A stretch of 23,718 nt of DNA from an uncultured Alistipes sp. (GTDB taxonomy: Bacteria; Bacteroidota; Bacteroidia; Bacteroidales; Rikenellaceae), in assembly GCF_949296715.1 (NCBI RefSeq), contig NZ_CASFQD010000027.1:1-23718 (forward strand). Direction: 5' to 3'. Made by a program: the position numbers and the translations under genes. Of this stretch, positions 1-7,760 are shown piece by piece (position 1 is the stretch's first letter; each line of letters opens with the position of its first letter). The notes under the pieces are model-generated. The model did not search any database. It had not been told where the DNA came from and saw nothing but the letters and a program-made list of their open reading frames with translations.

Positions 1-1
1 G

Positions 2-622
2 CATTTGGCCGAACTGGCCAGAATAAGAGTCGTTCCTCACAGCCTGATTCGCTTTGCTGATGGCGAACTGTGCTATATCACACTCCGTATAGACCGCACT
101 TCCCAGGGTGTGAAATTACCCATGGAAGATATGTGCCAGTTGACCGGGCGTCTGACCGAGCACAAATACAAAGGTTCGTACGAACAGATAGACAAGACCA
201 TCCGGAGATTCTCTGCAACCCCCTTGCTGGATCAGGTCAACTTTTGGGAGCAGGTCGTGTTTTCGTGGATCACGGGGAATGCCGACATGCATCTGAAGAA
301 CTTCTCGCTTTATAGCGAGGTGCCGGGTAAACATCTGCTTACTCCGGCTTACGACATGCTCTCCACAGCGCTGGTCCTGCCGGAGGATAACGAGGAGCTG
401 GCGTTGACGCTCAACGGCAAGAAGCGGAAAATCAGGAAAGAGGATTTTATCGCTTCCATGCAGACTGCGGGGCTGGGCGACAAGGTTATAGAAAACATCT
501 TTCACAAGTTTCGGAAGTCACAGGATGTCTGGTTCGCATATATGGATCGATCGTTTCTTCCGCAAGAGATGAAAGAGAAATACAAGGGGATCATCCGAGA
601 CAGGATCAGCCAGTTGGCATAG
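2..622 (+). CDS. HipA-like serine/threonine kinase, C-terminal part (5' end outside window)
   Basis: The reading frame is open to the left edge, so this is the C-terminal part (about 206 codons) of a longer gene. The kinase core of the HipA family is visible: an ITGNADMHLKNFSL segment with Asp at 284-286, His at 290-292, Lys at 296-298 and Asn at 299-301 (the N-x-D-x-H-x-K-N catalytic loop), followed by YDML with the metal-binding Asp at 353-355. HipA kinases phosphorylate cytoplasmic targets such as glutamyl-tRNA synthetase and are usually neutralised by a HipB DNA-binding antitoxin encoded next to them. In Bacteroidota the N-terminal region is often a separate small gene, so the true start and any antitoxin lie left of the window. 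A hairpin terminator follows directly. The neighbouring integrase suggests mobile-island cargo. The family call is secure; toxin activity is inferred. Confidence 0.82.
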   Translation, partial: HLAELARIRVVPHSLIRFADGELCYITLRIDRTSQGVKLPMEDMCQLTGRLTEHKYKGSYEQIDKTIRRFSATPLLDQVNFWEQVVFSWITGNADMHLKNFSLYSEVPGKHLLTPAYDMLSTALVLPEDNEELALTLNGKKRKIRKEDFIASMQTAGLGDKVIENIFHKFRKSQDVWFAYMDRSFLPQEMKEKYKGIIRDRISQLA

Positions 623-633
623 CCATGACATTG

Positions 634-667
634 AACAGCCCGGAGATGTTTATCCCCGGGCTGTTTT
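634..667 (+). terminator. Rho-independent terminator after the hipA-like gene
   Basis: A 10-bp perfect stem (634-643 with 656-665) and a 12-base loop are followed by a short T run. It starts 12 bases after the stop codon at 620-622. The integrase on the other strand ends at 692, so the hairpin may serve both genes, although the T run is better on the + strand. Confidence 0.75.
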
Positions 668-691
668 GTGAATTTAGCAGGGCGCATTCCG

Positions 692-1921
692 CTATCCCAG
701 TTTGGAGATGGCTCTCCTCACCTGCATCATGTCCCGGAGGATGGAGCTGTCGAGAACCCGGGCATAGTGCTGCGTCATCTTGATGTTGGAGTGGCCCAGC
801 ATCTTGGCCACATTTTCCAGACTGACGCCGTTGGCCAGGCAGACCGAGGTTGCATACGAGTGCCTGGCGCAATGCGTGGTCAGATTCTTGCGGATCATGC
901 AGATGTCGGCAATCTCCTTCAGATAGCTGTTCATCTTCTGGTTGCATGGAACCGGCAGCAATACACCCTTCTTCCGGCAGGTGGGGTGGTCGGCATACTT
1001 GCGCAGAATCTCCAGCGGAATATCCAGCAGCGGGATGTTGCACATGTTTTTCGTCTTCTGACGGGGCTTGCGGATCCACAGGTTCTCGTTGTTGTCCCGG
1101 ACGATGTGCTCCGGGGCGAGCTGCTGCACGTCGATGAAGGCCAGCCCCGTGAAGGCGGCGAAGATGAAGACGTCACGGACCAGCGTCAGCCGCTCCAACG
1201 GGAATTCCTTGCGGTAGATGGTCTGCAATTCGTCCATCGTCAGAAACTCCCGGACGACCTCCTTCTCGTGGAAGCGGATTCCGAGGAAGGGGTCCTTCGC
1301 CATCCAGTCATTGGCGCGGGCCAGATTGGTAATCTTTTTCAGACACTTCATGTAGCGGATGACGGTATTCTGCTGGCATCCCTTCTCCGTCTTCAGATAG
1401 AAGGCAAAGGCGCGGACCAGCTCGCCGTTGACCTCCGCGAGGGGTAGATCCTCCTTCCCGTAACGCTGACGGATCAACTCGGCCAGATAACGCCGGCAAC
1501 TCTCGTAGCGGCGGACCGTAATCAGCGCATAGTCCGTGCCGACCAGCGCCCGACACTGGTCGTTGTGCACCTGCATGGTCCCCAACAGCGTGCGGACCTC
1601 TTCCGGCTTCTCCTGCCCGAAGAAGAGCTTCTGCAGCAGGTGCGCCGTGACGGGGCGGTTCTGCTGCTCCAGTTCGCAAAAGATTTGATACAGCTTGATG
1701 CGGGCCTCCTCGATATAGGTGTTCAGGTCGCAGGCGCGGCGGCTCTTGCCGCGGGCCGTCTCCTTGGCCTGACTCCACAGGGCAGGGTCGATGCTCTTGC
1801 GAATGTTGTTTTCGACGCGCGTCCCGTTGACGGTGATGAGCATGCAAACGGAGGCCTCTCCGTTTTTCAGCAGCTTGGTCTTCTTGAGGAAGAACAGCAC
1901 GCGAAACGAATCTCTTTTCAT
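692..1921 (-). CDS. Tyrosine recombinase/integrase, Bacteroidetes mobile-element type
   Basis: A 409-residue tyrosine site-specific recombinase that cuts and rejoins DNA at att sites. The N-terminal ~90 residues resemble the arm-binding domain of Bacteroidetes integrases (SFRVLFFLKKTKLLKNG, then SIDPALW). A SAM-like core-binding domain spans roughly 110-210 and the catalytic domain 220-400. Visible catalytic residues are His350 and Arg353 (HCAR), His377 (LGHSN), the nucleophile Tyr386 (QHYAR) and a Lys near 286. The first catalytic Arg, expected in the TGLR motif, is Ala261 (TGLAFID). IntDOT of CTnDOT also lacks this Arg, so the protein is not necessarily inactive. The gene is convergent with hipA and its 5' end points to tRNA-Phe, 249 bases away. 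The ATG at 1921 has a TACATTTG -7 element 29 bases upstream, supporting this start. Confidence 0.9.
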   Translation of the reverse strand: MKRDSFRVLFFLKKTKLLKNGEASVCMLITVNGTRVENNIRKSIDPALWSQAKETARGKSRRACDLNTYIEEARIKLYQIFCELEQQNRPVTAHLLQKLFFGQEKPEEVRTLLGTMQVHNDQCRALVGTDYALITVRRYESCRRYLAELIRQRYGKEDLPLAEVNGELVRAFAFYLKTEKGCQQNTVIRYMKCLKKITNLARANDWMAKDPFLGIRFHEKEVVREFLTMDELQTIYRKEFPLERLTLVRDVFIFAAFTGLAFIDVQQLAPEHIVRDNNENLWIRKPRQKTKNMCNIPLLDIPLEILRKYADHPTCRKKGVLLPVPCNQKMNSYLKEIADICMIRKNLTTHCARHSYATSVCLANGVSLENVAKMLGHSNIKMTQHYARVLDSSILRDMMQVRRAISKLG

Positions 1922-1950
1922 GGTTCCTACTTGCTCTTTGACTGGTTCGA

Positions 1951-1958
1951 CAAATGTA
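1951..1958 (-). promoter_or_regulatory. -7 promoter element of the integrase
   Basis: Read on the minus strand the sequence is TACATTTG, matching the Bacteroidota TAnnTTTG -7 consensus, about 30 bases before the integrase ATG. The only TTTG upstream is 27 bases away, longer than the usual 19-21, so the -33 element is weak. Confidence 0.55.
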
Positions 1959-2019
1959 GGAAATCCGACCCGATTTAGCTCTGCGCAAAATATTGCAGTT
2001 CAGCGAGAAAGGCGCAAAT

Positions 2020-2086
2020 TCGGTGGAGATGGACGGGGCGGTTTTCATCTCCACCGATTGCTCCACCAAAAGGTGCCGAAAACCGC
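2020..2086. repeat. Interlocked inverted repeats between integrase and tRNA-Phe
   Basis: Two perfect inverted repeats overlap here. The first is 11 bp (2020-2030 with 2047-2057, 16-base loop). The second is 9 bp (2038-2046 with 2078-2086), and its left arm lies inside the loop of the first. A further CTCCACC copy at 2061-2067 could also pair with the first arm. The arrangement could fold as an H-type pseudoknot if transcribed, or could hold recombinase/excisionase sites as DNA. It lies between the integrase promoter and the tRNA terminator, where an att site would be expected. No function is demonstrated. Confidence 0.6.
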
Positions 2087-2103
2087 TGTTTTTTGCTCCG
2101 CAG

Positions 2104-2146
2104 ACAAAAAGAGAAAACCCTGATTTCGTTTGGAAATCAGGGTTTT
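2104..2146 (-). terminator. Strong terminator of tRNA-Phe
   Basis: A 14-bp perfect stem (2114-2127 with 2133-2146) has a 5-base loop. On the minus strand it is followed by a T-rich tract including five T's in a row. It lies 25 bases beyond the 3' end of the tRNA. The + strand reading also ends in T runs, so the hairpin is probably bidirectional. Confidence 0.8.
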
Positions 2147-2170
2147 GCAACTTTTTGCTTCTCTTCAAAG

Positions 2171-2243
2171 TGGTACCACCAGGAATCGAACCGGGGACAC
2201 AAGGATTTTCAGTCCTTTGCTCTACCAACTGAGCTATGGCACC
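2171..2243 (-). tRNA. tRNA-Phe (anticodon GAA)
   Basis: Folding the minus strand gives a complete cloverleaf of 73 bases. The acceptor stem is GGTGCCA with TGGTACC (one G-U pair), the D stem GCTC/GAGC, and the anticodon stem AAGGA/TCCTT around loop CTGAAAA, with anticodon GAA at 2208-2210. The variable region is GTGTC and the T loop TTCGATT. CCA is not encoded. The T stem (CCCGG with CCTGG) has a C-T mismatch at the middle pair (51-63), which is unusual. The 3' end faces the integrase, so this is the likely integration target of the element to the left. Confidence 0.95.
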
Positions 2244-2288
2244 ATCCCGATAACACTTCGCACAAGCGTGTTCCGTATTAACGTGGTG

Positions 2289-2319
2289 CAAAGGTAAGCA
2301 AAAATTTCGAATCTGCAAG
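2289..2319 (-). promoter_or_regulatory. Promoter of tRNA-Phe
   Basis: On the minus strand a CTTG at 2316-2319 (near the -33 TTTG consensus) is separated by 19 bases from TACCTTTG at 2289-2296, an exact TAnnTTTG -7 match. It lies 45 bases upstream of the mature tRNA 5' end, leaving a short leader. Confidence 0.7.
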
Positions 2320-2732
2320 AGCCCGATGCATTTTTATGCTTTTTTTCTTGCGAAGACGACGAAAACCGATCCGAAAAACAGGGCGCCGCAAAAAAAACGA
2401 AACGCCAAAATCCGGAACAAGCGAGAAAAAAAAGATTTTATTATAAATATAGGTATCCTGAATGAGGACAGCCGAAGGCCGAATGGCAATGACATATTGT
2501 TACGACAGCCCCCCGTTTTTTAACAGATTTCGGCAAAAAAGGTTTTTTGCAGGGGTAAAAAGAGACTTTTAGAGGCGCCGTCCCCTCCCGGAAAGGAGCT
2601 GAAGAGCCAAAACAGAGAAAAAAGACCGATTACAAATCGTAACTAACAGCAGAAAAAGGGCGTAAAAACTGTAATCGAGAAAAAGAAATTTGAAGAAAAT
2701 GTGTCACATCGGCAATTTTTTTAATAATTTTT
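2320..2732. other. AT-rich intergenic region, no gene seen
   Basis: About 400 bases rich in A and T runs lie between the divergent tRNA promoter and the susC promoter. It contains a short palindrome at 2533-2550 (GCAAAAAA/TTTTTTGC, 2-base centre). The only notable open frame (2326-2523) is low-complexity, Lys/Arg-rich and lacks a promoter, so it is not called. A regulatory small RNA, as known upstream of some Bacteroides susC genes, cannot be excluded, but no TAnnTTTG element was found here on either strand. Confidence 0.5.
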
Positions 2733-2764
2733 TTTGTAAAAGAGACTGCTTTCACATATCTTTG
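2733..2764 (+). promoter_or_regulatory. Promoter of the susC-led locus
   Basis: TTTG at 2733-2736, a 20-base spacer, then TATCTTTG at 2757-2764 match both Bacteroidota promoter elements (-33 TTTG and -7 TAnnTTTG) at ideal spacing. Transcription should start near 2771, leaving a leader of about 37 bases that is AT-rich and has no Shine-Dalgarno sequence, as is usual in this phylum. Confidence 0.85.
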
Positions 2765-2807
2765 CTCTTGAACTTTTTATTTTAAAAATCTACTAAAATT
2801 AACGCTT

Positions 2808-5800
2808 ATGGTAAGAAAAATTGTACTATCGTTAATTGCGGTACTGGGAGTGGGGATACTTTTCTCCGCTGCTCAAAACCGGCAGCTCTCTGGTACAGTT
2901 TCCGACGCTGACGGCAACCCGGTTGTCGGCGCGACGGTCGTGGTTGACGGCACGCATATCGGTACGACCACAGGCTCGGACGGTAGCTTCATGCTCTCCG
3001 CACCGGCAGACGGAACCCTCAAGGTGTCGTTCGTGGGTTACGCGGACCAGCTTATTCCCATCGCCGGAAAGACCTCGATTAACGTAACACTGCACGAAGA
3101 TACGCAGAAGATCGACGACGTGATCGTCATTGCGTTCGGTACGGCCAAGAAAGAGGCCTTCACCGGATCGGCCAAGGTTATCAAGTCGGACGACCTGATC
3201 AAGACGCAGTCGTCCAACGTACAGGACGCCCTCGTCGGCAAGATCGCAGGTGTGCAGTTCAACTCCGCATCGGGTCGTCTGGGTGCAGGACAGTCCATTT
3301 ATGTCCGTGGTTACGGCTCGCTGAATGCCGGCAAGTCGCCGCTGTGGGTCGTTGACGGCGTACCCTACGAGGGCGACATCAACAACCTGAACACGGCCGA
3401 TATCGAGTCGATCAGCGTATTGAAGGATGCCGCCTCGAACGCCCTGTACGGTGCCCGCGGTGCCAACGGTGTCATCATGGTGACGACCAAGCGCGCCAAG
3501 GCAGGCGAGGCCACCGTGAGCTTCGACGCAAAATGGGGTGTCAACACCCGCGCCCTGCAGAACTACGACATCGTGGACAACGCAGGCGAGTACTACGAGT
3601 ACCACTACAAGGCTCTCTACAACTACTTCACGCTTGAAAACGGCTACAACGCCGTACAGGCCAACCTCGCAGCCAACCAGCTGCTGACGTCGAACGACGC
3701 CGGAGGTCTGGGTTACAACGTCATGGCCGTTCCGGAGGGTCAGAACCTCATCGGCTCCAACGGCAAGCTCAACCCGCTCGCCAAGGAGGGCCGTGTCGTG
3801 ACCTACAACGGAAAGGAGTACATGCTCAAGCCCGACAACTGGCTCGACGAGATCTACAAGAAGGCTACCTTCCGCCAGGAGTACAACGTCAACGTATCGG
3901 GCGCTACGGACCGCGCCAACTTCTACGCATCGCTCGGTTACCTCGACAACACGGGTATCATCGACGGTTCGGACATGGAGCGTTACACGGCCCGTCTGCG
4001 TGCGGACTATCAGGCCAAGAAGTGGCTGAAGATCGGCGGTAACTTCTCCTACACGCACTTCGTATGGAACAACGGTAACGACTCGAGCAACGAGGGAGCC
4101 TCCGACGGCGGCAACGCATTCGCCACGGCCATGCAGACCGCCCCGATCTACCCGGTCTACATCCGCGACGGCGAGGGCAACATCATGATCGACGAGTACG
4201 GCATGAAGCTCTACGATACGGGTGACGGCCGCAACGGCGGTGCCGTGCGTTCGACCGGCGGTCAGAGCAACGACCTGCAGGATATCCAGCTGAACAAGTA
4301 CATCAGCGAAGGCAACGCCTTCACGGCAAACGGTTTTGCCGATATCGACCTCTACAAGGGCCTCAAGCTGACGGTCAACGGCAGCGTCGCCATCGACGAG
4401 ACCCGCGGCACGCAGATGATGAACCCCTTCTACGGACAGTTTGCCGAGTCGGGCGGTCTGGTCTACAAGTCGCACCAGCGTGACATCACCTACAACCTGC
4501 AGCAGCTGCTCAACTACAACACAACCATTGACGAGAAACACAATATCGGCATCCTGCTCGGTCATGAGATGTACAACCGCAAGGTCTACGGTCTCTACGC
4601 ACAGCGCAGCGTGATGTACTCGCCCGACAACCTCGAGTTGAGCGGCGCCGTGGTCGACATGGCCAGCTCGGGCTCTTCGGTTTCGGAGTACAACAATGAA
4701 GGTTACTTCTTCCGCGGTCAGTATGACTACGACGGCAAGGTTTACGTATCGGGATCGTACCGTCGCGATGCTTCGTCGCGCTTCCACCCCGACCACCGCT
4801 GGGGTAACTTCTGGTCAGCCGGTGTTGCATGGCTTATCAACAAGGAGAGCTGGTTCAACGCTCCCTGGGTGGACATGCTGAAGGTGAAGGCTTCCTACGG
4901 ATCGCAGGGTAACGACGGTATCTCCGAGTACCTCTACACGGACTACTACACGATCGCCAGCGCCGGCGGCACGAGCGTAACGCAGAACCTCGCGCGCAAG
5001 GGTAACCCCGACATTACGTGGGAGACCAACGCCAACCTGAACGTCGGTGTCGAGTTCGGCCTTTGGAACAACCGCCTGTCGGGTGGTATCGACTTCTTCA
5101 ACCGTAAGACCACCGACATGCTCTTCGAGATGGCTACGCCGTACGAGTCGGGTTACACCTCGATCTGGACCAACATCGGCGACATGGTCAACCGTGGTTT
5201 CGAAATCGAGCTTCGTGCCGACCTGATCCGCACGAAGGATATCGTTTGGGACTTCTCGGTGAACATGACCCACTACAAGAACAAGCTCGTCAAGCTGCCC
5301 GACCAGTACAAGAACAACACGACGTCGGACGGCAAGCACGTCGGCCGTATCTACAGCACCAACTATTTCCTGACCGAAGGCGAATCCGTCTTCTCGTTCT
5401 ATCTGCCGACCTACGCGGGTGTGGATCCCTCGACGGGTAAATCGCTCTGGTACACCTATGTCACCAATGAGGAGACCGGAGAGAAGACACGTACCAAGAC
5501 TGACCAGTACTCTGAAGCTTCGCTGAACGGGCGCGAGATGCACGGCGACGCGCTGCCCGACCTCTACGGTGGTTTCAGCACCTCGCTGCACGCCTACGGG
5601 TTCGACCTTTCGCTGGGCTTCACCTACCAGATTGGCGGCCAGGCCTACGACTCGGGTTATGCAACCTACATGGGTTCGCCTGCCGGTACCTCCTGCGGAT
5701 TCAACTACCACCGCGACCTGCTCAACGCGTGGACGGTTGACAACACCGATACGAACATTCCGCGTTTCGCTTACGGTGACAGCTACTCGAACGCCACTTC

Positions 5801-6047
5801 GGACCGCTTCCTGACCGACGCATCGTATCTGAACATTCAGAACATCACGTTCGGCTATACGCTGCCGAAGAAGATCACGCGCAAGTTCCTCGTTGAAAGT
5901 CTCCGCGTCTACGTATCGTGCGACAATGTATGGTACTGGTCGCAGCGCAAGGGTCTCGACCCGCGTCAGAGCATCAACGGTGCTACCAACCCCTACTACT
6001 ACGCTCCTATCCGCACCTTCTCGGGCGGTGTAACCGTTACGTTCTAA
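2808..6047 (+). CDS. SusC/RagA-family TonB-dependent outer-membrane transporter
   Basis: A 1079-residue outer-membrane importer of the SusC family. A signal peptide covers about residues 1-23 (hydrophobic core, FSAAQ). Next comes a carboxypeptidase-regulatory-like beta-sandwich domain at about 27-97 (LSGTVSDADGNPVVGATV), then a TonB-box-like segment (DDVIVIAFGTAKKEAFTGSA), the plug domain at about 110-230 (including YVRGYGSLN and LYGARGANGVI) and a long beta-barrel ending in aromatic Phe (GGVTVTF). Length and order are typical. It would form a pedal-bin complex with the SusD protein encoded 30 bases downstream and import oligomers using TonB/ExbBD energy. Substrate cannot be read from the sequence; the linked S8 protease suggests peptides. 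The ATG lies 44 bases after the -7 element. Confidence 0.96.
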   Translation: MVRKIVLSLIAVLGVGILFSAAQNRQLSGTVSDADGNPVVGATVVVDGTHIGTTTGSDGSFMLSAPADGTLKVSFVGYADQLIPIAGKTSINVTLHEDTQKIDDVIVIAFGTAKKEAFTGSAKVIKSDDLIKTQSSNVQDALVGKIAGVQFNSASGRLGAGQSIYVRGYGSLNAGKSPLWVVDGVPYEGDINNLNTADIESISVLKDAASNALYGARGANGVIMVTTKRAKAGEATVSFDAKWGVNTRALQNYDIVDNAGEYYEYHYKALYNYFTLENGYNAVQANLAANQLLTSNDAGGLGYNVMAVPEGQNLIGSNGKLNPLAKEGRVVTYNGKEYMLKPDNWLDEIYKKATFRQEYNVNVSGATDRANFYASLGYLDNTGIIDGSDMERYTARLRADYQAKKWLKIGGNFSYTHFVWNNGNDSSNEGASDGGNAFATAMQTAPIYPVYIRDGEGNIMIDEYGMKLYDTGDGRNGGAVRSTGGQSNDLQDIQLNKYISEGNAFTANGFADIDLYKGLKLTVNGSVAIDETRGTQMMNPFYGQFAESGGLVYKSHQRDITYNLQQLLNYNTTIDEKHNIGILLGHEMYNRKVYGLYAQRSVMYSPDNLELSGAVVDMASSGSSVSEYNNEGYFFRGQYDYDGKVYVSGSYRRDASSRFHPDHRWGNFWSAGVAWLINKESWFNAPWVDMLKVKASYGSQGNDGISEYLYTDYYTIASAGGTSVTQNLARKGNPDITWETNANLNVGVEFGLWNNRLSGGIDFFNRKTTDMLFEMATPYESGYTSIWTNIGDMVNRGFEIELRADLIRTKDIVWDFSVNMTHYKNKLVKLPDQYKNNTTSDGKHVGRIYSTNYFLTEGESVFSFYLPTYAGVDPSTGKSLWYTYVTNEETGEKTRTKTDQYSEASLNGREMHGDALPDLYGGFSTSLHAYGFDLSLGFTYQIGGQAYDSGYATYMGSPAGTSCGFNYHRDLLNAWTVDNTDTNIPRFAYGDSYSNATSDRFLTDASYLNIQNITFGYTLPKKITRKFLVESLRVYVSCDNVWYWSQRKGLDPRQSINGATNPYYYAPIRTFSGGVTVTF

Positions 6048-6077
6048 TTTCTTTCATAACAAGTTGAGTCAAATATC

Positions 6078-7742
6078 ATGAAAAAGAACAAGATAGTAAA
6101 AATTGCCGCCGCGCTTCTCTGCGCACCGGTATTGCTGTCGAGCTGTATCGAGGAGACGTTCCCCGAGGGAGGTAACGTAACAAGCGGACAGGTTGCCGAA
6201 TCACCGTTCGCCATGGAGAATATCGCCGCCTCGATCCCGACGATCCTCATCACGAACTACATCGGTATCGGCGACCACTTCGACTTCGGTTATCCGGGCA
6301 TCTTCGGTGCAACGGACCGTCTTGTAGGCGAGGTATTCCCCGTATCTGGTAATCTTCCAGGCGGTAACCAGTACTTAGACCGCTGGCAGGGATACCTCTA
6401 CCCCGGTGACATGAACGGTCTGGCAGCCAACGGCTACTGCGCACCGTTCTTCTACCTGAACTACTACCAGTTCATCTACTCGGCCAACGAGGTGATCTCG
6501 ATTGCCAGCCAGAACGAAAGCGGCGGCGGTGAAGCGCTCGGTATCGCCAAGGCGTTCCGCGCCATGTGCTACCTCGACATGGCCCGCATGTACGACCCGC
6601 TGCCCGCCAAGGCGCCCAACCGCCCGGCCTACGAGACCGAGCTGGAGGCTGTCAAGGGGCTGACGGTGCCCATCGTCCGCGAGGGCGCGACGCTCGAGCA
6701 GCTCGAGAACAATCCGCGCGCCACGCGTGAGGAGATGTTCAACTTCATCCTCTCGGACCTGACCGACGCCGAGACCCTGCTGGCCGACTACCAGCCCGCA
6801 TCGAAGAACATGCCGTCGCAGGCTGTCGTATACGGACTTCTGGCCCGCACGTATCTGTGGCTGGGAGGCTTCGAGGAGACCTACGAAGGCTTCGTAACGG
6901 GTACGGAGGCCTACAAGAAGGCAGCCGAGTATGCCCGCAAGGCGATCAGCGCATCGGGCTGCACGATCATGACCGAAAGCCAGTGGCTCGACCCGAAGAC
7001 CGGTTTCAACACGGTTAACAGCTCGTGGATGTGGGCCATGATCCAGACCACCGACACAGTGCTCAACAACCTGCTCTCGTGGGCTGCCCACATGAGCCTC
7101 GAGGCTGTCTACGGCTACGGCCACGGCGCACAGCCGGGCATCTCGGTCTTCAGCTACGAGCGTATCTCCGATACCGACTTCCGCAAGAAGAGCTACGTAA
7201 CGCCCGATCGTTCGTATGCGGCTGCACAGCCCTACATGAGCCTGACGGAGGAGGAGTTCCAGACGGTAGCCCCCTACGCATCGTACAAGTTCCACACGAA
7301 CAGCGGCGAGAAGAGCAACTTCACGATCGCCAACGTGGTCGATATCCCGATGATGCGTGTCGAGGAGATGTACCTGATCGAGGCCGAAGCTACGGCTCAC
7401 TACGACGAGGCTACGGCACGCACGCTGCTCACCTCGTTCATGGCCAACCGCGACCCGAACTACAAGATTCCGGCCGCCACGACCGATCTTGTCGAGGAGA
7501 TTATCTTCCAGAAGCGCATCGAGTTCTGGGGTGAGGGCATCATCTACTACGACATGAAGCGTCTGAACATGAGCATGCACAACGGTGACGCCGGAACGAA
7601 TGCTCCGTCGATGGCCAAGTTCACGACCGACGGCCGTGCTCCGTGGTGGAACTGCGTGATTCCGCTCGCGGCCGTACAGCAGAACGTAGGTCTCACGGGC
7701 AAGAACAACCCGGACCCGACCGCCACGGTAAAATCCAACTAA
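6078..7742 (+). CDS. SusD/RagB-family surface lipoprotein
   Basis: A 554-residue substrate-binding lipoprotein that caps the SusC barrel. A lipoprotein signal peptide ends at Cys23 (LLSSC), followed by acidic residues (CIEETFPEG) compatible with export to the cell surface. The body is typical of the RagB/SusD family: a helical N-terminal TPR-like region (YQFIYSANEVI, then AKAFRAMCYLDMARMYDP) and the C-terminal SusD signature around IIFQKRIEFWGEGIIYYDMKRL. SusD proteins bind the ligand and hinge open over SusC. The gene starts 30 bases after susC and stops 18 bases before the next gene, so all three should be cotranscribed. Ligand class is unknown. Confidence 0.95.
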   Translation: MKKNKIVKIAAALLCAPVLLSSCIEETFPEGGNVTSGQVAESPFAMENIAASIPTILITNYIGIGDHFDFGYPGIFGATDRLVGEVFPVSGNLPGGNQYLDRWQGYLYPGDMNGLAANGYCAPFFYLNYYQFIYSANEVISIASQNESGGGEALGIAKAFRAMCYLDMARMYDPLPAKAPNRPAYETELEAVKGLTVPIVREGATLEQLENNPRATREEMFNFILSDLTDAETLLADYQPASKNMPSQAVVYGLLARTYLWLGGFEETYEGFVTGTEAYKKAAEYARKAISASGCTIMTESQWLDPKTGFNTVNSSWMWAMIQTTDTVLNNLLSWAAHMSLEAVYGYGHGAQPGISVFSYERISDTDFRKKSYVTPDRSYAAAQPYMSLTEEEFQTVAPYASYKFHTNSGEKSNFTIANVVDIPMMRVEEMYLIEAEATAHYDEATARTLLTSFMANRDPNYKIPAATTDLVEEIIFQKRIEFWGEGIIYYDMKRLNMSMHNGDAGTNAPSMAKFTTDGRAPWWNCVIPLAAVQQNVGLTGKNNPDPTATVKSN

Positions 7743-7760
7743 TAAAAAGCAGTAAAAATT

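Noticed and set aside
2326..2523. A 65-codon open frame in the gap before susC.
   Set aside because: Lys/Arg/Asn-rich low complexity, no promoter or terminator of its own, AT-rich non-coding composition.
2832..4796. A 654-codon open frame on the minus strand inside susC (also 4815-5711).
   Set aside because: It is antisense to a certain SusC, has no recognisable domain, is Val/Asp/His-rich in the way codon bias produces, and has no promoter element. It is a by-product of GC-rich codon usage.
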